From CAYQUL01 sp964568925 (GTDB taxonomy: Bacteria > Patescibacteriota > Microgenomatia > UBA8517), in the NCBI GenBank assembly GCA_964568925.1, contig CAZMSJ010000001.1, positions 62,001 to 126,000 of the forward strand: DNA of 64,000 nucleotides, given 5' to 3'. This document shows positions 48,705 through 56,895 of this stretch, piece after piece; the stretch's first letter is position 1; every line of letters begins with the position of its first letter. Position numbers and translations under genes: made by a program. The notes beneath the pieces are model-generated. The model was given only the letters and a program-made list of their open reading frames with translations. It made no database searches and was not told the DNA's origin.

Positions 48705-50291
48705 TCAACTTCGTCTTCCAATGTCAACAAGCTCATTTTCTACCCACTTTTCATTTGCTTGTATGTCATTAGGTAGCAGCAATTCTTCAGCCTTATAAAA
48801 GCTACAATCCCAGAATCCTTTATTTAATTCAACATAGGTCTTTATAACTGATTCAAATGATTCATTGTGGTCAGCAATAATTGTGTTTATCCTCATATTT
48901 GCACTTGTGATTATGCTTAATGGGGAACCGAGATCTCTTGGTAAAAGTTCCATCCCATCAAAATACTTTTGCTCAAGTTTTTCTATGAGTACGATCCTGT
49001 CTTTGAGGTACTGAATGTTCTCCTTGGCTCTTTCAATAAAGTTTGTGATGACTTTGCGATATAGTGGGTCTTGGAATTTAACAATTGCAGTTTCTGCGTC
49101 ATAATCTGTTTTAATAAGTTTGAGAGGCATAAGTATTTTGGATAATTTCACTAAGTCTCGTTGGTTTTTATAGGAATGGAGAATTGATCCAAAGTCGTCG
49201 TGAGGGGGCAAAATTGCAATTGGATGGTCACGCTTGTCAATGATCCTGTGATCTCCTGCAAAAACTACACCTTTATCTTTAACAAAGCGCAGTTCAATGC
49301 AATCATCAGACAAAGGATTGTAGCCTTTCATACTTGAACCTTCTTCACCCGCATATTTTTGATAGCGACCATCCCAAGCATAGTAACTTCCTGCCTCAAC
49401 TCCTTCAATTTCCTCTGTATGGAATTGTCTTTTTTTACGGTTATATCTTTTGACTTGTCCTTTAATCCATTTGAGTTTTCCTTCAGCTATTGCTTTTTGA
49501 ATACGAACTTTTTCCTCCTCGACAGTTTTTAGCCACTTATCGTATTCTTCTTTATCTGGAGCTACAAGTGCGTCTGGCTGTTGTTCTTCAATGTATTTTG
49601 CTAGTTCCTCATCGCTCATGTTTTCGTATTTGCAATAATCCTTCCAGAGAAGTGGCTCTTTGCCTAAGCGGTTCTTTTGTCTCAAATAATGTGACAATCC
49701 CTCTTTTTTATCTTTTATAGTGTCAGCGATGAGATCTTCTTTTGATTTTCCATATCTTTCAATCCACCAGTACCATTCATCCAAAAGGTCATACTCCGTA
49801 ACATATTTTTCTTTAACAAGACGATAAAAGGCTTCCTGGTCAACTAATCCATGCCTACCATCAAGCGAGATGACCTCTTCTTTTATAGACTGCTTTGCTT
49901 GCTTCAAACCTTTATCGTAATCTTCTTTTTTAACTAACACTGGCATACGATCAAGGTAGTTTGATAATTGGTCCATCATAGGTGAGGTGGCAATCAGATA
50001 CATTATGGTTGAGATTCGTAGGTGTGCATTCTCAAGCTCAAGTAGAGTAATTTCCATCATTGGAACGATATGAGTCCAGACCTCGTCCTTAACACTAATA
50101 AGAGAGTTATATTCTTTTGCCTGATGAGATGGGCATGCGGAAACAATAGCAGCCACTTCTGTTCTCAATCCTTCAGATAGTTCACCATCTTTTGCTTCCT
50201 TCATCGCTTTCTGCTGAATTTGGATGACTAGTTTAGCTCGCTCTTTCGCAGTCATTAAAGGTGATAGTTTGGCAAAGTTTAATTCTGTCAT
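48705..50291 (-). CDS. Large protein of the integrated element, unknown function (528 aa)
   Basis: A 528-residue soluble protein I do not recognise. It is helical at the N-terminus (SPLMTAKERAKLVIQIQQKAMKEAK in parts), with a highly charged middle (EEQQPDALVAPDKEEYDKWL; VEEEKVRIQKAIAEGK), a basic stretch with aromatic residues (KWIKGQVKRYNRKKRQF, SYYAWDGRYQKYAG), and a helical C-terminus. It overlaps the 125-aa gene by 4 bases (ATGA) and is the last of a three- or four-gene unit. Possible roles are replication, partition or defence; no motif favours one. Confidence 0.65.
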   Translation of the reverse strand: MTELNFAKLSPLMTAKERAKLVIQIQQKAMKEAKDGELSEGLRTEVAAIVSACPSHQAKEYNSLISVKDEVWTHIVPMMEITLLELENAHLRISTIMYLIATSPMMDQLSNYLDRMPVLVKKEDYDKGLKQAKQSIKEEVISLDGRHGLVDQEAFYRLVKEKYVTEYDLLDEWYWWIERYGKSKEDLIADTIKDKKEGLSHYLRQKNRLGKEPLLWKDYCKYENMSDEELAKYIEEQQPDALVAPDKEEYDKWLKTVEEEKVRIQKAIAEGKLKWIKGQVKRYNRKKRQFHTEEIEGVEAGSYYAWDGRYQKYAGEEGSSMKGYNPLSDDCIELRFVKDKGVVFAGDHRIIDKRDHPIAILPPHDDFGSILHSYKNQRDLVKLSKILMPLKLIKTDYDAETAIVKFQDPLYRKVITNFIERAKENIQYLKDRIVLIEKLEQKYFDGMELLPRDLGSPLSIITSANMRINTIIADHNESFESVIKTYVELNKGFWDCSFYKAEELLLPNDIQANEKWVENELVDIGRRS

Positions 50292-50665
50292 TTTCGTTTT
50301 AATGTTGTTTTTCTTTCAAAAAGTACACTTTCAATCATTTCAATGCGTTCATCTAAGTTGGCATTCTCCATAGCTTTTAGAGCGTGGCTGCAAATATAGG
50401 CAATAGTGTTAGCAATTTGAGGAGGAATAGTGCCGCCTCTGACTCCGTTTATTGTTTCCTCCAAAATACTTACAACATCTGAAGGGTTTTTCATTGGTGC
50501 GGGAGGAAGGCTGAGTCTGTCTCTTTTGGACATCTTGCCTCCTTTGGCAACAGCCAAAGCGTGATCCTCGCGAGTATCAGGATTATGAGCAAAGCAATAC
50601 TGAGATTTCTTCATCGCGTTTGCCTGGCATTGTTCACCATTAGCGTTGACATAAGTACACCTCAT
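50288..50665 (-). CDS. Small zinc-finger-like protein of the integrated element
   Basis: A 125-residue protein with an N-terminal Cys/His cluster, MRCTYVNANGEQCQANAMKK then SQYCFAHNP (C-x9-C-x9-C-x2-H), as found in small phage and plasmid proteins, followed by a helical C-terminal part (SDVVSILEETINGVRGG, TIAYICSHALKAMEN). It overlaps both neighbours by 4 bases. It is likely a DNA- or protein-binding factor; the function is unknown. Confidence 0.65.
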   Translation of the reverse strand: MRCTYVNANGEQCQANAMKKSQYCFAHNPDTREDHALAVAKGGKMSKRDRLSLPPAPMKNPSDVVSILEETINGVRGGTIPPQIANTIAYICSHALKAMENANLDERIEMIESVLFERKTTLKRK

Positions 50666-51156
50666 GATTTTTGGCCTCCTTTATTAGCAACAGTAGTGGG
50701 TGATACCCACTCACATTCTTGTCCAAAGATGTCCTTGCAAGTAGCCAGAAGCTCGTTGTCAGACATAAAGTAAATCATTTGTCTTTCGCGGCCTTCGTCT
50801 TCAAGAAGCTCAATAAGTTTTAGGACATCGTTGTACTTCTTAACTTGAGTTTCCCTTTCTTGTTGATTGAAAAGATCAACACTTGCAACTTCTGGTTCAA
50901 GATTGCGAGCAAAGGCAGTGGCTTCTTCATATCTTGTAATAAGGATGTCGTTAGGCCATTCCTTCAGAAAGCGAATATCTTTGTATGTAGCTTCGTTTTC
51001 AGATTGAATTTGAAGACTTTGCAGTGCCTCTTTCAAAGCCTGAATAGTCTCGTTTCGTGCCCCAGCTTGCCTGGCGGCATCCAAGTTTGTTTGAGCCTTT
51101 TTAATCGCTGACTCAAGATTGGTAGATGTCTGAGTAGATATTGAGTGGATGTCCAT
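50662..51156 (-). CDS. Coiled-coil protein of the integrated element
   Basis: A 164-residue protein. The N-terminal half is a coiled coil (STNLESAIKKAQTNLDAAR, TIQALKEALQSLQI), and a helical segment around RFLKEWPNDILITRYEEATA and VKKYNDVLKLIELLEDEG follows. It starts behind GGGAGGATTTTG. Its stop overlaps the zinc-finger gene by 4 bases. It has no recognised family. Confidence 0.6.
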   Translation of the reverse strand: MDIHSISTQTSTNLESAIKKAQTNLDAARQAGARNETIQALKEALQSLQIQSENEATYKDIRFLKEWPNDILITRYEEATAFARNLEPEVASVDLFNQQERETQVKKYNDVLKLIELLEDEGRERQMIYFMSDNELLATCKDIFGQECEWVSPTTVANKGGQKS

Positions 51157-51158
51157 AA

Positions 51159-51365
51159 CTACAAAATCCTCCCTTCTTGAAGCTGATAGCTAGAACCTCG
51201 GTAGATGTTTGTAACCAGAAGAGTAGTTAACAATAAAAATAATCTGTTTGTAACTAAGGATGTGTACTTTATATCCTTAACCCTCCTGCACATAGTAATG
51301 TCTACTGCTTTTTGCAGTTTCGTGCGTAATTGAGCTATAAATTGGTGTTTTGAATGTCTACTCAT
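51159..51365 (-). CDS. Possible small basic protein, 68 aa
   Basis: This frame fits exactly between the primase stop and the start of the 164-aa gene (9 bases after one, 2 bases before the other). It has a basic N-terminus (SRHSKHQFIAQLRTKLQK) and one hydrophobic stretch (LFLLLTTLLVTNIY). No family and no clear Shine-Dalgarno are seen, so it may be chance. Confidence 0.35.
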   Translation of the reverse strand: MSRHSKHQFIAQLRTKLQKAVDITMCRRVKDIKYTSLVTNRLFLLLTTLLVTNIYRGSSYQLQEGRIL

Positions 51366-51374
51366 TGTCTACTT

Positions 51375-53639
51375 TTAAGTCATGTTGGGATCAATTCCAT
51401 ATCGCTTCATTAGTTCTTCAATAGTTTCTGGTTGGATTACATATCTCCAATATCCTTGGACTTTCTTGCCAATAATGCCAAAACGTTTAAGTGCTGCTCC
51501 TACACCACGGCTGGTGAAGTATTGCTTTTGATCTTCTTCCAGAAATTCACTGGCTCGCTGTTTGATTTCCTTGTTAGTGATATATCCTAGGCTTGAAGTA
51601 GAGGTAAGCTCTCGTAGCGCTAGAAGGACCGCTGCATCAAAGTCCTCCAAATCAGATCCAGAAGTTTCCTGTGCTCTTCGAATAGCTTCTTCTTTAATCT
51701 GCTCAAAAGTTCCTGGCAGGTCTTTATCAAGAAGCTTGGCGATGCAAAGAAGTGGTCTCCAGAGTTCGTTTTGTCTGTTAAGCAATGCATTTACCTCTGG
51801 GTCGGAGTGATAGAAACCTGCGATTTCTTTTGCATAATCCAGTGCAAAGATATAAAGCAGAGAGCGCAAGTACTGCCAGTTTTCTGAACCTTCAGTAACA
51901 GCAAGATTACCTTTCTCAGGGTTATTGGTTCTGACCATTGTAATAGTGATAGATCTGTCTTCGAGCACATTATCAAGACCTGAGATGTTGGCAATGGCTT
52001 TGGGGCTATAAATTTCAAATGATTCAATTTCAAAGTTACCCTTAGCTCCTTTTTTGACACGATATGCAGGAGCTCCTTGTTTGTATCCAGAATTAAGTAA
52101 CTCCCGTAGCTCTTCCTTTTTAGTCTTGTCAGACAACTGCTCACTTTCATCCAATGCCAGCGTGCATCTTTTGGCCTCTACTATGCGAAAGAGTACTGAT
52201 GGGGAGATATTGCTTGAAAGAATTGCATTAAAAGCAAGTTTTTCAATTAAAAGTAAAGTTTTAGTTTTTCCACTTCTTTTTACTCCAACTAAATAGATAT
52301 AAGGGAAGGCATCAAAAATTGGAAAAAGATAAGTTCCCATTATCCAAAGAGATAAAATATCGGCATCTGTATCATTTCGGAAATCAACAAACTTAAGAAG
52401 AGTCTGTCTTATTTCAATGAATGCAAGAGTGGAGGGAGAGGAAGTACTGCTCTCAAGAAACTTTCTAATATCTGACACACTCCAGCGGCTTATTTTGCCA
52501 GGAATTTTACTGACCTTTCTGACTGGCAAAATAGTATCCTTTATCGTTATTGTGCCCTTCTCAATAACAGTCTTTTCTTTATTGCTGGTGACAATAACGA
52601 TTTTTGTCTTTTCCTTACCATCTATTTTTATTGGAAGAGGATTACCGATAAATAGTTGATCGTTATAGTAATCAAGTGCTGGATGTACGGCTTCTTCTAA
52701 CTCTGATTGAAGGATTTCAAAGTCTTTTGGCTTTATCTCCACAGTTTTTGCTTCGTCAAGCAATTTTTGGAAGTCATCTGGGGTCTTTTTAAGTTTTGCG
52801 AAGTAATCACTTGTGTCGACTTTGTCATCTCTTTCTTGTGATAAGAGTACAATCTTTGCTCTTTTACCAAAATGTCTTCCTATTGCCTCTGCCCCTTGTT
52901 TTCCTGCATCATCAGTGTCGTAGCAAATGTAAATGGTGTCGATCCCATCAAATTCTGATACCCAGTCCTTTTTGAAAGTCGCAGCACCTGCTGTACCACT
53001 GACTGCTGGGAAACCATTTTGATTGGTAACAATTGCATCAAATTCTCCTTCTGTGATTACAACAAAAGAACTACCATTCTGCTTTACTTCTTCAAGGGTT
53101 GCGATATTAAATAATGCAGCTTTACCACCTTTTTCATTCCACATTTTGTTGCCATCCTGTTTCTCAGGATCTCTTCTGTGGCGGACATTGATAAGGTTTC
53201 CTTCTTTATCAAATACTGGAATGGTTATACTTTTCCCATCCCAGCCAATTTGGTATTTAGTAATACTTTCATCAGTAATACCGCGTTGGTCTTTGAGGTA
53301 AGTTTGAATTCGCTCAGGTAATTGCTCGTGATATTGAGCTGCAAGGTTTTTATCAAGTTTGGTGGTATTTAACTTGGCTTTGTATTCAATCTTTTGTTTA
53401 CCCTTTTTACTTTCAAGAATGGCTTCATCTTTTATGCCAAGGTTGTCAAGTAAATTTTGCCAGCTTCCTTTCATGCCACATTTGTGACACAGATAACAGC
53501 CCTCGGTATTGTGGACATACAAGTGGAATTTGGTGTCCTCACAGAAAGGACAGCAAATAATGGCTTCAGCGCCATCGGTTGAAGTCTTGTATGTTATACT
53601 GGTTTTTGATAGATAGTCTGTAACTGTTTTGTAAATCAT
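51375..53639 (-). CDS. Primase-helicase with CHC2 zinc finger and TOPRIM domain
   Basis: A 754-residue replication protein of plasmid/phage type. N-terminal zinc finger (CPFCEDTKFHLY, CYLCHKCGMKGSW), TOPRIM domain (~200-290: VVITEGEFDAIVTN, YICYDTDDAGKQG), then a C-terminal ATPase with Walker A VGVKRSGKTKTLL at ~445, acidic LALDESEQLSD, and YSPKAIANISGLDNVLEDRSI. The end is a winged-helix-like stretch. This domain order is typical of mobile-element replication initiators and suggests the element can replicate or is derived from a plasmid or phage. Confidence 0.88.
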   Translation of the reverse strand: MIYKTVTDYLSKTSITYKTSTDGAEAIICCPFCEDTKFHLYVHNTEGCYLCHKCGMKGSWQNLLDNLGIKDEAILESKKGKQKIEYKAKLNTTKLDKNLAAQYHEQLPERIQTYLKDQRGITDESITKYQIGWDGKSITIPVFDKEGNLINVRHRRDPEKQDGNKMWNEKGGKAALFNIATLEEVKQNGSSFVVITEGEFDAIVTNQNGFPAVSGTAGAATFKKDWVSEFDGIDTIYICYDTDDAGKQGAEAIGRHFGKRAKIVLLSQERDDKVDTSDYFAKLKKTPDDFQKLLDEAKTVEIKPKDFEILQSELEEAVHPALDYYNDQLFIGNPLPIKIDGKEKTKIVIVTSNKEKTVIEKGTITIKDTILPVRKVSKIPGKISRWSVSDIRKFLESSTSSPSTLAFIEIRQTLLKFVDFRNDTDADILSLWIMGTYLFPIFDAFPYIYLVGVKRSGKTKTLLLIEKLAFNAILSSNISPSVLFRIVEAKRCTLALDESEQLSDKTKKEELRELLNSGYKQGAPAYRVKKGAKGNFEIESFEIYSPKAIANISGLDNVLEDRSITITMVRTNNPEKGNLAVTEGSENWQYLRSLLYIFALDYAKEIAGFYHSDPEVNALLNRQNELWRPLLCIAKLLDKDLPGTFEQIKEEAIRRAQETSGSDLEDFDAAVLLALRELTSTSSLGYITNKEIKQRASEFLEEDQKQYFTSRGVGAALKRFGIIGKKVQGYWRYVIQPETIEELMKRYGIDPNMT

Positions 53640-53708
53640 AGTCGTAAATTAAAAACATTTTTATTTCTTTTTAGGAGGAAGACAGGGTAGATGCCTTCCT
53701 CCAAGGGT

Positions 53709-54113
53709 TTAAGCAGTTTGTTTTGACTTAGCAGGCATAATCTTAGTTATGTCCTGCCATCCCTCTTCGTTTCCTGGGCGATCCTCGACAAGAATTTGGC
53801 ACTCATTGCCAACTAGCTCCTGTAAGGACACTTCTTCATCTGCCCCAGGCTCTTTGCCCATCAAAGCTGTAACTGCACGAAATAATTTTGATGTGGTTTC
53901 AGAGGTTTTGCCTTTTGTCAGCTTGGCACTAGCAATATGGGTTCGCTTAACTCCTTTGTGCTCTCCTTCTGTTATTTCAAAATCGAGCCTTACAAATGCT
54001 CCATATTGCTCGCCATCCTTTTCTTCAAAGCCTGCAAGCTTTGCCTGATACACTCCAACTGGAATTGGCTCAGGTGCTTGTGCTTCTTTTACTGTGTATT
54101 TTCCTTTAGCCAT
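53709..54113 (-). CDS. DUF669-like small protein (possible single-strand DNA-binding helper)
   Basis: A 134-residue protein with a beta-rich core: PIPVGVYQAKLAGFEEKDG, GAFVRLDFEITEGEHKGV, KTSETTSKLFRAVTALMG, NECQILVEDRPGNEEGWQD. This matches phage DUF669/ssDNA-annealing-associated proteins in layout. The ATG at 54113 is behind a full Shine-Dalgarno (AAAGGAGGTGA, 5-base spacer). It lies directly upstream of the primase-helicase, which fits a role in replication. Confidence 0.65.
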   Translation of the reverse strand: MAKGKYTVKEAQAPEPIPVGVYQAKLAGFEEKDGEQYGAFVRLDFEITEGEHKGVKRTHIASAKLTKGKTSETTSKLFRAVTALMGKEPGADEEVSLQELVGNECQILVEDRPGNEEGWQDITKIMPAKSKQTA

Positions 54114-54276
54114 TGTGATCACCTCCTTTGGAAAAAGCTTTTGTCAAATCTGATTGGAATTTTTCATTTTGGATCTGTGCCATTTTTCGTTCGTACCACT
54201 CAAGGAGAAGTACTGCCAATGGTCTTAAGCTCTGGCTTATTTCTTTTGAGTTGGGAATAATAGTTTTTTGTTTCAT
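54106..54276 (-). CDS. Small overlapping protein, 56 aa
   Basis: Starts MKQKTIIPNSKEISQSLRPL with a helical middle (AVLLLEWYERKMAQIQNEKF), and overlaps the start of the next gene by 8 bases; its last codons contain that gene's Shine-Dalgarno. It begins 2 bases after the stop of the 86-aa gene. The tight spacing on both sides suggests translational coupling. It is too short for confident family assignment. Confidence 0.5.
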   Translation of the reverse strand: MKQKTIIPNSKEISQSLRPLAVLLLEWYERKMAQIQNEKFQSDLTKAFSKGGDHNG

Positions 54277-54278
54277 AA

Positions 54279-54539
54279 TCAGTCGAATTTTTCCGAATAA
54301 ATACGGTTTTTAAGAATCTTGATGTTGTTGAAGAAAGCTAGGAGGCTTAATTTGAGACTGTTATTCCAATAAAGCTGGATAATTTCATCCATACCTTCCA
54401 GACGAGAAAAGACAAACTCTACTTTTGAAGGATCGGTTTTATCTAAATGGTCTATGGAAAATCCTGCGGTAAGAATCGCAGCAGCTAAACCCAAATCATG
54501 GGTTGAGAAGTATTTGTTAATATAATAGTCGCTTGTCAT
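54279..54539 (-). CDS. DUF5659-like small protein, 86 aa
   Basis: An 86-residue protein with DYYINKYFSTHDLGLAAAIL, AGFSIDHLDKTDPSKVEFVF and YWNNSLKLSLLAFFNNIKIL. The pattern (T-H-D-L-x-L-A-A-x-L-x-x-G) resembles DUF5659 proteins often encoded near phage or plasmid genes. It heads the small-gene unit before the primase. The function is unknown. Confidence 0.55.
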   Translation of the reverse strand: MTSDYYINKYFSTHDLGLAAAILTAGFSIDHLDKTDPSKVEFVFSRLEGMDEIIQLYWNNSLKLSLLAFFNNIKILKNRIYSEKFD

Positions 54540-54628
54540 ATAATGTTAATCCTTTTGGATTACGTTTATATTTTGGGGCAAGCTAAAGAGGGAATATATG
54601 TTGCTTTTCTGAAGATTCTGAAAAGTTT

Positions 54629-56716
54629 CTACCGAGGGTAAGTGAGACGATAAGCATTATCACCCTTAACAGTTTTAGTTGGCTGCAATACTTTATCAAT
54701 AAGCGCTTTCGTAGCTTCGTCACGAGCACTCTTTTTAATAAGGCTTTTCATTTTGTTGCTGAAGCTTTGCGGAGTATATTCATCTCTCCACTTGTCGGCA
54801 TCCACACCTTGTATTTTTGCCATTTCACCAATGCAGAATTTATGAATCTCCTCATGCCCAACTGGATTATTGAAGTTATTCCATAAGCTCATAACAAAGT
54901 TGTATTGAGGAGTACCAGGTGTTACTTGCACTACATTTTGGTGGTCAATCCACAAGTCGCCATTTACTTCAAATTTAACTCGCTGAATTTTTCCAGAAAC
55001 AAAATCATTGAAATACTCTTTATCAATTGTGACCAGACCCTTTATTAAAGTGACCAGATCACTAGTTGGAATAAAAACTAGGTTACTATCCTTAGTCGTG
55101 ATCTTTTCAGGAGAGATAACTACTGATAAAAGAGAAGTTTTATCCAATGTTCCTGTGTCAGCTTTATGGTTGAAATAGTACACGGGTACTTTTGCTCCAG
55201 GAAGATTACCTAATAGCCAAATTTTTCCCGCTTCAATCTCTCTCAATTTGCCCGCAAGTTCTAATTCGGTTGCCAGAAAGGTTAAAAAGTTTTTCGAGTT
55301 AAGAGTCCATCTTTCAATTTCACCTTTATCAATCCATTCCTTCGATCCAGATGTTGGACAAAAGTAAAAGAAGCTATCGTTTCGTGATTGGACTTTATGG
55401 CTCTCGTGACAAGTCTTACACTGCACTTCTTTTAGTGGCTCGACCTTTTTGTAGATTCCATTGTCAGTGGCCCATCGAGTGACTGAAGCTGTAAATAATC
55501 TGTTAAGCTCTGATGTTGTTATCTCTTTGATCTGATCAAAGGAGAGTAATGTGTCTAGTATCTCTTCAAATTGATATTCCAAACCCCAATCTTTGAGATA
55601 ATTTTTGACTTTTCGGTAACGAGGGTTGTCATTTATATTATGAGAATTAGGCCAGGCAACAAAGAAGGTAAGAGTTCCGCGGGATCTTTTAATTGTTGTT
55701 TCAAATTTAATTTGAAAGACTCCTTTGCTAATAAATAATCGACTGAGAGGAATTTTGAGTTCTCTAATGAACTCGTGAATTGCTTGCACTCCATTTGTAT
55801 CTTCGCTTACTTCTAAATTAAGTTTTCTGGTGCCACCAAAAAATTTGAGTTGTAATTGCTTTAGTTTTACAAACTCTACTTTATCTTCTGGTGGAGTAGG
55901 GAAAGTAAAAGAAGAGCTTTTAAGAACATCAAGATTAAAGACTCGGTCACTATCTACATTCAAATCTACTCCAAGCACTGCCTTGCCAAAAATTTGCTGA
56001 ATAGTCTTGGCTCTTTTCCAGCCGCCAGCGGCTTTTGTGCTCAATCGTCCTTCTTTTGGATAATATAAAAAGAAAATTTTATCTACTGGTTTATGAGGGT
56101 GACGCTTTCTGAGCTGCTCTTCTTCGTAGACAATGGATGATTCGGTATAGTCCTCAGGATATGCAACAAAGCAAACTCTGTCTTCTTGCCGATAGCACTC
56201 GACATAGCAATTTCTTCCCCTTAATTCACTGTTAAAAATATAAGTGCTAAGTGCTTTTTGGAGCTGTGCTGTTTTACCTGTAATTTTCGATATATCTTTT
56301 ACTTTTTTAACACCTGTGAGTTCTTTCCAGCCACGAGTATCATTGACTTCATACCAAGTGGCTACATCACTGAAATGCTCGTTTTGGTGAAGAAAAAACC
56401 AGAAGGCCTTGTCGTGCTGATTCAGTTGATCAACTTCTTCATAAGGGATTTGCAAGTTTTTCCCTTTGGCTTCTTCAATCAACAAGTGCAATCCTTCATT
56501 AGGAGTCAAACTGTTGATTTCTTGGAAATCTAACTCAAGGGAAGATCGTGATTTGTCATCTAATTTTGAGAGTTGTTTAATTATTGCTTCTTTAGCTTCA
56601 TCTTCGTTGTCTGTAGTGGGGAGGGTGAGAGGGATATTGTGGAGCCGGCAGTACTCCTTCAGGAAAGAAGGGCTTGTTTGAAGAATAAACTCTTTTAAGA
56701 CAAATGATTGTGACAT
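54629..56716 (-). CDS. Large protein of the integrated element, unknown function (695 aa)
   Basis: A 695-residue soluble protein that I do not recognise. N-terminal helical region (~1-100), a segment with conserved-looking aromatic and charged residues (AFWFFLHQNEHFSDVATWYEV, NCYVECYRQEDRVCFVAYPED in parts; ~105-200), a beta-rich region (KVEFVKLKQLQLKFFGG, RGTLTFFVAWPNSHN), a Cys4-like zinc ribbon (CKTCHESH .. FYFCPTSGSKEW, ~450-480), and a helical C-terminus. The ATG is preceded only by a weak Shine-Dalgarno. Position in a mobile element and the zinc site suggest nucleic-acid binding, perhaps a defence or replication role. That is inference only. Confidence 0.6.
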   Translation of the reverse strand: MSQSFVLKEFILQTSPSFLKEYCRLHNIPLTLPTTDNEDEAKEAIIKQLSKLDDKSRSSLELDFQEINSLTPNEGLHLLIEEAKGKNLQIPYEEVDQLNQHDKAFWFFLHQNEHFSDVATWYEVNDTRGWKELTGVKKVKDISKITGKTAQLQKALSTYIFNSELRGRNCYVECYRQEDRVCFVAYPEDYTESSIVYEEEQLRKRHPHKPVDKIFFLYYPKEGRLSTKAAGGWKRAKTIQQIFGKAVLGVDLNVDSDRVFNLDVLKSSSFTFPTPPEDKVEFVKLKQLQLKFFGGTRKLNLEVSEDTNGVQAIHEFIRELKIPLSRLFISKGVFQIKFETTIKRSRGTLTFFVAWPNSHNINDNPRYRKVKNYLKDWGLEYQFEEILDTLLSFDQIKEITTSELNRLFTASVTRWATDNGIYKKVEPLKEVQCKTCHESHKVQSRNDSFFYFCPTSGSKEWIDKGEIERWTLNSKNFLTFLATELELAGKLREIEAGKIWLLGNLPGAKVPVYYFNHKADTGTLDKTSLLSVVISPEKITTKDSNLVFIPTSDLVTLIKGLVTIDKEYFNDFVSGKIQRVKFEVNGDLWIDHQNVVQVTPGTPQYNFVMSLWNNFNNPVGHEEIHKFCIGEMAKIQGVDADKWRDEYTPQSFSNKMKSLIKKSARDEATKALIDKVLQPTKTVKGDNAYRLTYPR

Positions 56717-56808
56717 AGTAATACAATCTTCATATAATTGGGCGAATTATACACCTTTTTGTTAAAAGAAGCCAAGGCTGCGGTTTTATTTGCATAATTT
56801 TATCCAAT

Positions 56809-56860
56809 AAAAAAGGCCAGCTAATCCAAACTCTCGTGTGAGAATTTAAATCAACTGGCC
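56809..56860 (-). terminator. Terminator after the secreted M23 peptidase gene
   Basis: On the minus strand, arms GGCCAG (56855-56860) and CTGGCC (56815-56820) with an inner TCTC..GAGA stem are followed by TTTTTT (56809-56814). Confidence 0.6.
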
Positions 56861-56895
56861 AATGAGCCTACTTCAGAATCATTTCTGCGTAAGCA

